64,000 nt of DNA from Stappia sp. BW2 (GTDB lineage: Bacteria > Pseudomonadota > Alphaproteobacteria > Rhizobiales > Stappiaceae), in the NCBI RefSeq assembly GCF_008107695.1, contig NZ_VIRG01000036.1:62001-126000 (forward strand), in the 5' to 3' direction. The number at the start of each line of letters is the position of its first letter. Within the stretch, counting starts at the first letter, position 1. The notes beneath the pieces were generated by a model. The model did not search any database and had not been told where the DNA came from. It saw only the letters and a list, made by a program, of their open reading frames with translations. The position numbers and the translations under genes are program-made. Of the stretch, positions 43,873 through 51,625 are shown piece after piece.

Positions 43873-44307
43873 TCAGGCCTTTGCGGGTTGCTGGCGATGG
43901 CCGAGGGTGATCATCCATCTTGCGGTCAAAATGCCCGCGACGATAGCACCGGCGGTCAACACAGGCTCCATGCCGAGGCCGAGCACCGGCACGAGGCCGC
44001 CCGGGCAGAAGCCGCTGAGGCCCCAGCCGATGCCGAAAACCGCCGAACCGCCGATCAGCTTGGCGTCGAGGTCGGTTGTTGTGGGCAGGGTGAAACCCTG
44101 AGCCAGCAGCGGTGTGTGCATCCGGAAGACCAAACGATAGCCGATGGCCGTGACAAGAAGCGCACCGCCCATCACGAAGGCAAGGCTCGGGTCCCAGGTA
44201 CCCGCCACATCGAAGAAGTTCAACACCTTGGCAGGGTCACCCATGCCGGAAATCAGGATGCCGCAGCCGAAGAGGAGGCCAATGGCAAAAGCGGAAAGCA
44301 GTTTCAT
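43873..44307 (-). CDS. YeeE/YedE-type (DUF6691) membrane protein
   Basis: This 144-residue protein has about four membrane segments and the motif LSGFCPGGLVP near residue 65, with a Cys that is conserved in the YeeE/YedE sulfur transport family. It forms the second half of a split transporter with the gene upstream. GGAGG, lying in the last codons of the upstream gene, is 8 bases before the ATG at 44307 and sets the start; an earlier Met would lie inside that gene. Likely substrate: thiosulfate or another sulfur anion. Confidence 0.85.
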   Translation of the reverse strand: MKLLSAFAIGLLFGCGILISGMGDPAKVLNFFDVAGTWDPSLAFVMGGALLVTAIGYRLVFRMHTPLLAQGFTLPTTTDLDAKLIGGSAVFGIGWGLSGFCPGGLVPVLGLGMEPVLTAGAIVAGILTARWMITLGHRQQPAKA

Positions 44308-44311
44308 GCCG

Positions 44312-44740
44312 TTATCCTCCAAAGACGTGTCGTGTCAGGTAGACGGTCACACCCGCAGTGATCACGAAGGTCACGGTGGCAACGATGGACCGTGCCGAGA
44401 GGCGCGAGATACCGCAGACACCGTGCCCGCTTGTGCAGCCGGAGCCATAGGTGGTGCCGATACCGGTCAGAAAACCGCCGACAACCAGCAGAAGCGGTGA
44501 GGACGGGACGGTGATTTCCGGCAACTGGCCCGTCACACCCAGCATGATCAGCGGGCTGGCAACCATGCCGGCCAGAAAGGCGGCGCGCCACGCCCAGTCC
44601 TGATTGAGCTGGGTCGTCAGAAATCCGCTGGCAATGCCGTTGATGCCGGCAATGCGCCCGAGCACAGCCATCAGGGCAACCGTGGCAATGCCGATCAGCG
44701 TTCCGCCCAGGAAACTCATAAGGGGTGTAAAGTCAGTCAT
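44312..44740 (-). CDS. YeeE/YedE-type membrane protein
   Basis: This 142-residue protein has about four membrane segments and the signature GSGCTSGHGVCGISRLS near residue 100, the Cys-containing loop of YeeE/YedE proteins that binds thiosulfate-like compounds. It is the first gene of the sulfide oxidation operon. AAGGGCGC precedes the ATG. An ATTC-N8-GAAT box lies 23-38 bp upstream, placed to block transcription. Similar pairs accompany bigR-blh operons in rhizobia and Xylella. Confidence 0.87.
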   Translation of the reverse strand: MTDFTPLMSFLGGTLIGIATVALMAVLGRIAGINGIASGFLTTQLNQDWAWRAAFLAGMVASPLIMLGVTGQLPEITVPSSPLLLVVGGFLTGIGTTYGSGCTSGHGVCGISRLSARSIVATVTFVITAGVTVYLTRHVFGG

Positions 44741-44762
44741 GATGCGCCCTTGATTACGATAT

Positions 44763-44778
44763 ATTCAAATATATGAAT
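44763..44778. promoter_or_regulatory. SqrR/BigR-type operator
   Basis: ATTC-AAATATAT-GAAT fits the ATTC-N8-GAAT pattern reported for the persulfide-sensing ArsR-family repressor SqrR of Rhodobacter, a BigR homologue. The palindrome extends to 44761-44780 (ATATTCA-N6-TGAATAT). It lies 23 bp before the operon's first start codon. No ArsR-family gene is in the window. Confidence 0.75.
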
Positions 44779-44780
44779 AT

Positions 44781-45043
44781 AAGAAAAAAGTATCAAGGGG
44801 TATTTTTAAGGGGCCACTGGAAAGGGAAGAAGCTAACCCCTCAGGAAACTGGCGGCTACACAAGCTTCTGGACACAAGATTGGCCAGTACAGCCGAAAGT
44901 CGCATTCGCAGAAACTGAAAAGGCTTTGGGCGACCTGATGAAGCCGCTCAATCGTCTGCCACCCGCAACCTCGACCCGCGTGCGGTTGCTTGCGGTCGTC
45001 TTAGTGCTTCTCTTCCGTGAACAGAGTGACTGTGACGAGACGG
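44781..45043. other. Intergenic region without recognised gene
   Basis: This 263-bp stretch follows the stop of the DedA/PAP2 gene and precedes the sulfide operon promoter. A plus-strand frame (44773-45087) crosses it but has no ribosome site or family, and it runs into the neighbouring gene. Nothing else was seen. Confidence 0.5.
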
Positions 45044-47122
45044 TCACCGGGCCCGAGGATTGGTCCGTGGCTTATCGGTCGGATTGACGTCGGACGGAGG
45101 CGTTGCAGGCACCGGCCCATAGTCAAAGCCGAGCACGACTTCGGTGCCGTCCGCCCGCGTTCGCGTTACCGCGCCGGGCAGCAGATGGGCCGGGTTGTCG
45201 GTCGACGCCGGCGTTTCGATATCCGTCTTGGGACCGGAAAATTCGCCCATCGGACGCAGGATGTCCTCATGCACCACGCTGCCAAGGTAAAGCGGATGCA
45301 GGTGTCCCGCATTCAGGATCGCATACTGGCTCGGCCAGAGCCGCAGCACCCAGCGACCGCTTTTTTCCGCGTCCGCAGACTGGTCCTTGCGGATGAGCAT
45401 GAGCTCCGGTTGCCGCCCGTTCTGGCTGCGCGGCAGGATCGGCAGGGAATCCGGCGGTGTCTTGCCTTCCACGAAACCGTTTGCGCTCGAGAGGGACCAT
45501 TTGGGTGGGATCTGCCAGCCATTGGCTTCCGAGATCTTAGCAAAGCGGTCCAGTGACCCGGAATACTGGATCACCAGCGGTTCTTCCGTATCGCCGTTCA
45601 GTTCGATGCGCTCCGAGGGCAAGGCCCGCCAGCCCGCCGCGAGCCAGCCTGCCGAGGTCAGCACTTCCTTGTGGGACCGCGGGTGATAGATTTGGAGGGC
45701 CTTCTCATAGCTATTCAACAGGTGCCAGGCACCAAAGATGCCGAGCGTCGCCACAACGATAGCGGCAAGCGTCGTCCGGCCGATCTTCTCGTTGTGGATC
45801 GGGCCGAACACGAAGGCGAAAGCCGAGACCATGCCGATGCCGAACAACAGCCCCGCCAGGACGTCCGACATCCAGTGAGCGCCGAGGTAGACGCGCGAAA
45901 AGCCGATGGTGATCACCAGCGTTGCGGCAACGGTAAAAATGCTGGCCTTGGCCCAGCGGCTGAGATCATGCGCGATCAGCACGGCGCAGATACCGTAGAG
46001 CACCGCGTTCAGCGTCGCGTGGCCGCTCGGAAAGCTGTAGGCGTCGGCCCCTGCATAAAGCTCGATAGGCCGCGACCGGTGCAGCATCATCTTGACCAGG
46101 GGCACGAACAGGGCGGTGCCGGCCATGGCAATGACGAAACCGATGCCGCGCCGCCAGGCTTTCCGCAGGAACAGATAGGCGGCAACCGCAACGGAGACAG
46201 CGGTCACCACGATGCCGTCTCCGAGAGAGGTCACAAAGATCATAATCCTGTCACCGACGGGGGTGCGCAGGCTGTCGAACAGGTTCAGGATGGCAAGGTC
46301 TGCCCGCACCATCGGTTCGCCGGGAGCGATTTCGCCGACGATCCAGAAGAAAGCCGGCAGGGAAATCAGCAGGATCAGCGCCGAGGCCAGCATACCGGCC
46401 GAGCGTGGGTGCATGGGATCGAAATTGAGTGCGATCCACCTCGAGACGCGGTCCTGGCGCCGGGCGATGCGTTTGATGATGGCCGCATGAGTGTTGGGAA
46501 ACAGCGGCAGAACGATCAGGATCAGCCAGCGGCCAAGCATCACCGCCAGAAAGACGATAACCAGCAATGCCCCGAGCACCAGCGCCAGCCGTCCGCTGAT
46601 CTGGCCGATGGCGCCTAGTGCCGAACCGGCGATGATGCCAGGAGCGATATGGGCAACCGTCCAGGCAAAGGCGGAGGTAATGTTGACCACCGAAAACCGG
46701 GTGAAATTCATGCCGGCCATGCCGGCGATGCCTGGAACCACCGATTTCACGCCGGGCACGAAACGGCCGATAAAGACGCTCTTGCCACCGTGCCTCTTGA
46801 AGAAATTCTCGCCGCTTTCCACGATGTCCGTGTATTTGTTCAGCGGCCACATCGTCTTGAGCTTGTCCTTGAAGGTGTAACCGATCCAGTAGGAGATCGC
46901 ATCGCCTGCGGTCGCGCCCAGGGTTGTCCAGATGAACAGAGGCACGGGATCCAGCTTGCCAAGCCCGACCAGCGTACCTGCACCCACCAGAACCACTGTC
47001 GTCGGCACGAACAGGCCGATCAGGAACAGCGCTTCGCCCATGGCGGCCAGAAAACAGATCAGACCTGCCAGGGATGGGTTGTCCGCGATGAAGGTCAGGA
47101 CGGGATCAAGGTATTCGGTCAC
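45044..47122 (-). CDS. DedA - PAP2 phosphatase - LssY_C fusion membrane protein
   Basis: This 692-residue protein has three parts. Residues about 1-210 are a DedA/SNARE-associated membrane domain (FIGRFVPGVKSVVPGIAGMAGMNF), the family of lipid scramblase-like proteins. Residues about 230-455 are a PAP2 phosphatase with KMMLHRSRP (near 341-349), SFPSGHA (362-368) and SRVYLGAHW (406-414), the three catalytic motifs. Residues about 480-680 resemble the LssY C-terminal domain. It probably dephosphorylates undecaprenyl pyrophosphate or a phospholipid and moves the lipid across the membrane. It is a single gene, divergent from the polyphosphate kinase gene. Confidence 0.9.
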   Translation of the reverse strand: MTEYLDPVLTFIADNPSLAGLICFLAAMGEALFLIGLFVPTTVVLVGAGTLVGLGKLDPVPLFIWTTLGATAGDAISYWIGYTFKDKLKTMWPLNKYTDIVESGENFFKRHGGKSVFIGRFVPGVKSVVPGIAGMAGMNFTRFSVVNITSAFAWTVAHIAPGIIAGSALGAIGQISGRLALVLGALLVIVFLAVMLGRWLILIVLPLFPNTHAAIIKRIARRQDRVSRWIALNFDPMHPRSAGMLASALILLISLPAFFWIVGEIAPGEPMVRADLAILNLFDSLRTPVGDRIMIFVTSLGDGIVVTAVSVAVAAYLFLRKAWRRGIGFVIAMAGTALFVPLVKMMLHRSRPIELYAGADAYSFPSGHATLNAVLYGICAVLIAHDLSRWAKASIFTVAATLVITIGFSRVYLGAHWMSDVLAGLLFGIGMVSAFAFVFGPIHNEKIGRTTLAAIVVATLGIFGAWHLLNSYEKALQIYHPRSHKEVLTSAGWLAAGWRALPSERIELNGDTEEPLVIQYSGSLDRFAKISEANGWQIPPKWSLSSANGFVEGKTPPDSLPILPRSQNGRQPELMLIRKDQSADAEKSGRWVLRLWPSQYAILNAGHLHPLYLGSVVHEDILRPMGEFSGPKTDIETPASTDNPAHLLPGAVTRTRADGTEVVLGFDYGPVPATPPSDVNPTDKPRTNPRAR

Positions 47123-47343
47123 AGGGTCGGTCGTATTGATCGAGAAAAGTCAAAAACAGTCAAATGTCAGGCCCTTTCGAAGATACGAATGAACCTGTTA
47201 GCGCTTCATATAGGCGCGCTGCTTCCCATCCGATAGCGAAAAATTAAAATCCGCCTTCTTTCGGCAAGAATGGAGCAAGAGATGGTTTTTTGTACGCTGC
47301 TGTTTCAAGATGCCGCCAATGTGTCTTTTCTATTGAGGTATTC

Positions 47344-48810
47344 ATGTTCGAATCTGCCCGCCTGCCGCAAAACATGGACAAGAAAACCTTCAAGAAACTG
47401 GAGCCGCAGTTACGTGAGGCACTGCTGGCGGCCCAGTTGCCAGTTGTCGAGAAACAGCCGTTTTCGACGATGATTCTGGTGGATGGCCTCGATGGAGCGG
47501 GCAAGGGCGAGGCAGTTGCCAGGCTGTATGGCTGGATGGATGCGCGCCACCTGGTCTGCAATGCCTATGGCGAAATGATGGACGAGGCCCGGCTGCGCCC
47601 ACCGTTGTGGCGCTACTGGCGCGATCTTCCGCCCAAGGGCGAAACCGCAATCGTGTTCGGAAGCTGGTATCAGACCGTTCTGCGCGACTGGATCTACAAG
47701 AAGATCGACGAGGATGCCTTCGACAAGGCTCTGAACCGGATCCGCCGGTTTGAGGAAATGCTGGCGAACGAGGATGTACTGATCCTGAAGTTCTGGTTCT
47801 ACCTGCCGAAGAAGGAACAAGAAGAACGGCTGAAGCACATCCAGAAAAAAAATGTCGCGCGCCACGTGCTGGCCGACTGGGCTGCATTGAAGCACCACAA
47901 GAAGGCAAGCGAAGCCGGCGAAAAGATCATTCTGGAAACCAGCAAGGGACATGCACCCTGGTTCGTCATTCCCTCGCAGGACCCGGAATACCGCGATGCG
48001 GCCCTGGCGCAGACAGTTGCCAACTCCATGAAGCTGAAGCTGGAGGACGGCGAGCCGCAGTCGATTGCCGCCCCGCCGGTTGTCGGTGGACTGCATCGGG
48101 AAACAGCCGTCGATGCCATCGACCTGACGGAAAAGCTGGACAAGGGCGAATACGAAGATCTGCGCGACAAGTACCAGAAGAAGCTGTCAGATCTGTCGGA
48201 CATGAAGTCCCTGTCCAAAACTGGCGTCGTGCTGGTGTTTCAGGGCAATGACGCGGCTGGCAAGGGCGGTGCGATCCGCCGGGTGATCCGCCCGCTCGAC
48301 CCGCGCATCTACAAGGTTCACCCGATTTCCGCCCCGAGCGACGAGGAAAAGGCCCGCCCCTACCTGTGGCGCTTCTGGCGACGCGTGCCTGCCAAGGGCC
48401 ATTTCGCCATTTTCGACCGGTCCTGGTACGAGCGCGTGCTGGTGGAACGGGTCGAAGGCTACGCCGGTCACGACGACTGGCTGAGGGCCTATAACGAGAT
48501 CAACGAATTCGAGCAGGAACTCACCGATTTCGGCTACATCGTCTGCAAATTCTGGCTGGCAATTTCCGAAGAGGAACAATTGCGCAGGTTCAAGGCGCGC
48601 GAGGACACCGCCTACAAGCAGCACAAGATCACCGACGACGACTGGCGAAACCGCCTGAAATGGGATCAATACGCCATCGCCGCCGGCGACATGATCGACC
48701 GCACCTCAACCCACTACGCCCCCTGGACGCTCGTTTCTTCCGAAGACAAGCGCCACGCCCGGGTCAAGGTACTGAAGACAATCTGCGACCGGCTGGAGGA
48801 AAAGCTTTAG
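47344..48810 (+). CDS. pap: Two-domain polyphosphate kinase 2 family enzyme (polyphosphate:AMP phosphotransferase type)
   Basis: This 488-residue protein consists of two PPK2 domains. The C-terminal domain has intact Walker A (GNDAAGKG, 301-308) and Walker B/lid (FDRSWYERV, from about 357). The N-terminal domain keeps a P-loop (GLDGAGKG, 48-55) but has FGSWYQTV in place of the DRSWYERV motif, so it is probably not catalytic. This tandem plan is that of class II PPK2 enzymes, which phosphorylate AMP to ADP from polyphosphate. GAGG precedes the ATG at 47344. It is a single gene, and a REP-like element follows. Confidence 0.9.
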   Translation: MFESARLPQNMDKKTFKKLEPQLREALLAAQLPVVEKQPFSTMILVDGLDGAGKGEAVARLYGWMDARHLVCNAYGEMMDEARLRPPLWRYWRDLPPKGETAIVFGSWYQTVLRDWIYKKIDEDAFDKALNRIRRFEEMLANEDVLILKFWFYLPKKEQEERLKHIQKKNVARHVLADWAALKHHKKASEAGEKIILETSKGHAPWFVIPSQDPEYRDAALAQTVANSMKLKLEDGEPQSIAAPPVVGGLHRETAVDAIDLTEKLDKGEYEDLRDKYQKKLSDLSDMKSLSKTGVVLVFQGNDAAGKGGAIRRVIRPLDPRIYKVHPISAPSDEEKARPYLWRFWRRVPAKGHFAIFDRSWYERVLVERVEGYAGHDDWLRAYNEINEFEQELTDFGYIVCKFWLAISEEEQLRRFKAREDTAYKQHKITDDDWRNRLKWDQYAIAAGDMIDRTSTHYAPWTLVSSEDKRHARVKVLKTICDRLEEKL

Positions 48811-48860
48811 CGAGTGGGCCTGGACCCTGTCGTGCCAAGGTGTGGACTCATAAATAGCAG

Positions 48861-48927
48861 CCTCATCCTGAGGAAGCGCGCAGCGCATCCTTTGAGACGG
48901 ACCTGACAGGTCCTCCTCAGGATGAGG
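48861..48927. repeat. REP-like palindromic element, copy 3 (short form)
   Basis: The ends CCTCATCCTGAGG and CCTCAGGATGAGG are inverted. The middle CATCCTTTGAGACGGACCTG is close to copy 1 (CATCCTTCGAGACGGACCTG), but the left inner arm is missing, so the element is shorter at about 67 bp. Confidence 0.75.
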
Positions 48928-48958
48928 ACTGGGTGGGTGAAGTGAAAAACCACCGTTC

Positions 48959-50137
48959 TCAGAGGGCGGTCGCCAGATAGTCCATTGCCGCCTGCACACC
49001 GCCGCGCCCGTGGGGAATGCCCAGTTTCTGAAAGCCGAGTTCGATGGCGGACAGGGTGCCCAGCAGCATGACTGCGTTGACGTGGCCCATGTGGGCAATG
49101 CGGATACCCTTGCAGGCGAGTTCGCCGATGGTTCCGCCAATGGTGACGCCGCAGACTTCCTTGGTGAAGGTTCTGAGCGCTGCCGCATCGCCTTCGTTGA
49201 ACCGCACCACGGTGACGGAGTTCGAGCGGGCGTGCGGATCTGTGATGTTGAAGTCGACAGCGCCCTTCTCCGCCCAGACCGCAACGGCCCGCCGGGTAGC
49301 CTCACCCAGAAGAGCGTGCCTGTGCCAGGTTTTTTCCAAGCCTTCCTCGAAAATGAGGTCGAGCGCCTTGTGAAAGGCGAACAGAAGGTGCTCGGGCGGA
49401 GTGCCACAATATTTCTGGTAGTGCTCCGGGCCCTGCCGGAACGTCCAGTCAGTGTAGTTGGTGCGAAGCTCCGCCGTCTCATGTGCCTTGTCGGCCTTCG
49501 GACCGGCCGCAACAAAGGAAAGGCCGGGTGGGCACATCAGGCCTTTCTGAGAGCCTGTCAGCGCCACATCGACGCCCCAGGCATCCATTTCGAACGGCAT
49601 GCAACCAAGCGAAGCGATGGTGTCGACCATGAGGAGTGCTGGATGCCCGGCGGCGTCGATGGCCTCGCGCAGGGCAGCAATATCATTCCAGACGCCGGAT
49701 GCCGTATCGACCTGAACCACCAGAATGGCCTTGATCTCGTGGGCCGTATCCTGTTTCAGGCGTTCTTGCAGCCGTGTGGGATCAACCCCCTTGTCCCAGG
49801 CACCTGGTAGAACCTCGATATCGAGGTCCAGAACATTGGCCGCTTCGCCCCACCCAACAGCAAAGCGGCCGGATTCCAGCACCAGTACCCTGTCGCCGCG
49901 TCTCAGCGTGTTGCACAGCGCGGCATCCCAGGCGCCATGGCCGTTCGCGGCGTAAATGTAGGTCTTGCCTTCGGTCCGGAACAGACGCTGCAAGCCGTGC
50001 AGGCAGAACCCCGTCGTTTCCAGCAGCGGACCTTCATAGATATCCATTGCCGGCCGGTGCATGGCTCGCAGGACCTCCTCCGGCACATTGGTCGGTCCTG
50101 GAATCATCAAAAATTCTTTGCCATTGCGAAGCGTCAT
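48959..50137 (-). CDS. Class V aminotransferase, serine-glyoxylate type
   Basis: This 392-residue PLP enzyme has the segment FLMIPGPTNVPEEVLRAMHRPAMD at the start, the PLP Lys in LTGSQKGLMCPPG and HRHALLGEATRRAVAVW near residue 280. All are close to serine-glyoxylate aminotransferase SgaA of methylotrophs. It converts serine and glyoxylate (or alanine/pyruvate) to hydroxypyruvate and glycine, and related enzymes use other amino donors. GAGGACC precedes the ATG at 50137; the frame is open further upstream without a ribosome site. It is a single gene. Confidence 0.88.
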   Translation of the reverse strand: MTLRNGKEFLMIPGPTNVPEEVLRAMHRPAMDIYEGPLLETTGFCLHGLQRLFRTEGKTYIYAANGHGAWDAALCNTLRRGDRVLVLESGRFAVGWGEAANVLDLDIEVLPGAWDKGVDPTRLQERLKQDTAHEIKAILVVQVDTASGVWNDIAALREAIDAAGHPALLMVDTIASLGCMPFEMDAWGVDVALTGSQKGLMCPPGLSFVAAGPKADKAHETAELRTNYTDWTFRQGPEHYQKYCGTPPEHLLFAFHKALDLIFEEGLEKTWHRHALLGEATRRAVAVWAEKGAVDFNITDPHARSNSVTVVRFNEGDAAALRTFTKEVCGVTIGGTIGELACKGIRIAHMGHVNAVMLLGTLSAIELGFQKLGIPHGRGGVQAAMDYLATAL

Positions 50138-50528
50138 GGCCGGGTCCTCATGTGAAGGCAGATCCTGAGCGGAGGGAATTGGGCAGCCGCGGCCACCGGA
50201 AGGGTTGTTGATTGAGAAAATTGCCTGCCTGCACGCATCCGTCAAGACGCCAGTTTCAGGGCCGGCACGTGGCGGTGTCATGATCTATCGGTTGTGCAGT
50301 TGCGAAATGGTGTGGGAAAGAGAGTCGCCGATCCGAAACGGCTTTCGCCCGGAAACGGTACGGGTGATAAGGGTTTGGTAATCAGCCTATAACAATGATT
50401 TATTTGATGGTGCTTTGCTGCTCCTGGGATCAGGTGTCATTTAGCTGAAAAGAAAATGTCTTGTTTCCTCTAAGTAAATTCTACAAGGTAGAGGCCTTAC
50501 GGTCTCGTCGTTTAGGCGTTGTTGCAGC
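50138..50528. other. Divergent promoter region
   Basis: This 391-bp gap lies between the divergent aminotransferase and N-formylglutamate amidohydrolase-like genes. It is A+T-rich in the right half (50390-50480), where promoters for the plus-strand gene are likely. I see no small gene, repeat or clear operator in it. Confidence 0.5.
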
Positions 50529-51614
50529 ATGATATTGGTTGAAGAAGGACAAAGTCCCCTTATTGTCTGCCTGCCCCATTCGGGCACGGATGTTCCCGAT
50601 GCAATCGAACAGAGGCTGAATGCCACTGGCCGGCTTCAGGCTGATCTTGCGTGGCGTCTGGAACGTTTGTTCGACTTTCAAGGTACGTTGGAAGCGACGG
50701 TAGTCCGCTCGACCATCTCCCGTTATGTCATTGACCTGGACCGGGATCCGAAGACCTCTATCAGTGTTGCGCAGGATCCTGCGCAGGCCCTTTGCCCAGT
50801 GACCACACTGGACGGCAAGCGCATTTATCAGGAGGGGACAGAGCCGGGCCCGACCGAGATCGAACAGCGCATACTGCTTTTCTACAATCCGTTCCGAAAG
50901 GCCCTGCGCCGCCAGATTGGCCGTCTCCTGCGCATTCATGGCAAGGTGATCTTGCTGGACTGCCAATCCATGCGTTCGCATATCAAGGGTGTGACCGAAA
51001 ATGGCTTGCCGCTTGTCAGCATAGGAACCGAGGGTGGAAAGTCATGCGATCCGGACCTGCGAAATGTGCTGGTCGGTTCGTTCGAGGGGCTTGAAGGCTT
51101 CACGGTCAGCGTCGATGAAACGATCCAGGGCGGCTTCATCAACCATACCTTTGGACGACCCAAACTCGGCCTGCATGCCATGACCTTGCTCTTGGCACAG
51201 CGTTCTTACCTGCGTCATGAATCTCCGCCGTTCGAGCCGGACAAGACGCGAATGGCGCGCCTGCAGACGGTCTTGCAGAATATGATGACCCGGCTGGTGG
51301 ACGCGACGTCGGTTAGTGGGGAGTCAATTGACGAGAACCAGGTCCAGGCCTTGCCGGTCGATATGCTTTCTCATGAAGCACCGGAAGTTGACGCCCCGAA
51401 CAATACCGCTGCTCAGGATAGCGCGGATAAAGCCGATCCGGCTGCCGAAAGCGCAGCAGAAACGCCGGAAGATCTTGCGGTAGACATGGCCGATGACCTG
51501 CTGGAAAAGGCGGAAATCATTTCCGTTGATGCAAAGCGCCCGACCCAGGCGTCCAGCACCCAGCCGAGCAAGGTCGAGGAAGGCCCCGTCACGCCCTTGC
51601 TGGTTGCCGAATAA
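50529..51614 (+). CDS. N-formylglutamate amidohydrolase-family protein with acidic tail
   Basis: This is a 361-residue protein. Residues 1-255 fit the N-formylglutamate amidohydrolase (HutG-like) family: VCLPHSGTDVP at the start, DLDRDP near 78, LLDCQSMRSH near 148, and VDETIQGGFINHTFGRP near 198. The family removes formyl or related acyl groups from amino acids. From about residue 265 the protein carries a roughly 95-residue tail rich in Ala, Asp, Glu, Ser and Pro that looks disordered and is not part of the family. No hut genes are nearby, so a role in histidine breakdown is not supported. Confidence 0.85.
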   Translation: MILVEEGQSPLIVCLPHSGTDVPDAIEQRLNATGRLQADLAWRLERLFDFQGTLEATVVRSTISRYVIDLDRDPKTSISVAQDPAQALCPVTTLDGKRIYQEGTEPGPTEIEQRILLFYNPFRKALRRQIGRLLRIHGKVILLDCQSMRSHIKGVTENGLPLVSIGTEGGKSCDPDLRNVLVGSFEGLEGFTVSVDETIQGGFINHTFGRPKLGLHAMTLLLAQRSYLRHESPPFEPDKTRMARLQTVLQNMMTRLVDATSVSGESIDENQVQALPVDMLSHEAPEVDAPNNTAAQDSADKADPAAESAAETPEDLAVDMADDLLEKAEIISVDAKRPTQASSTQPSKVEEGPVTPLLVAE

Positions 51615-51625
51615 GCTTCGGACAG

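Noticed and set aside
44773-45087. Possible 104-residue gene between the sulfide operon and the DedA/PAP2 gene
   Set aside because: It starts inside the SqrR-type operator, has no ribosome site, overlaps the end of the neighbouring gene and resembles no ArsR-type regulator or other family.
50529-51614. HutG in a histidine degradation operon
   Set aside because: The protein family fits, but no hutH, hutU, hutI or hutC is in the neighbourhood and the protein carries an atypical tail, so the hut role is not supported.
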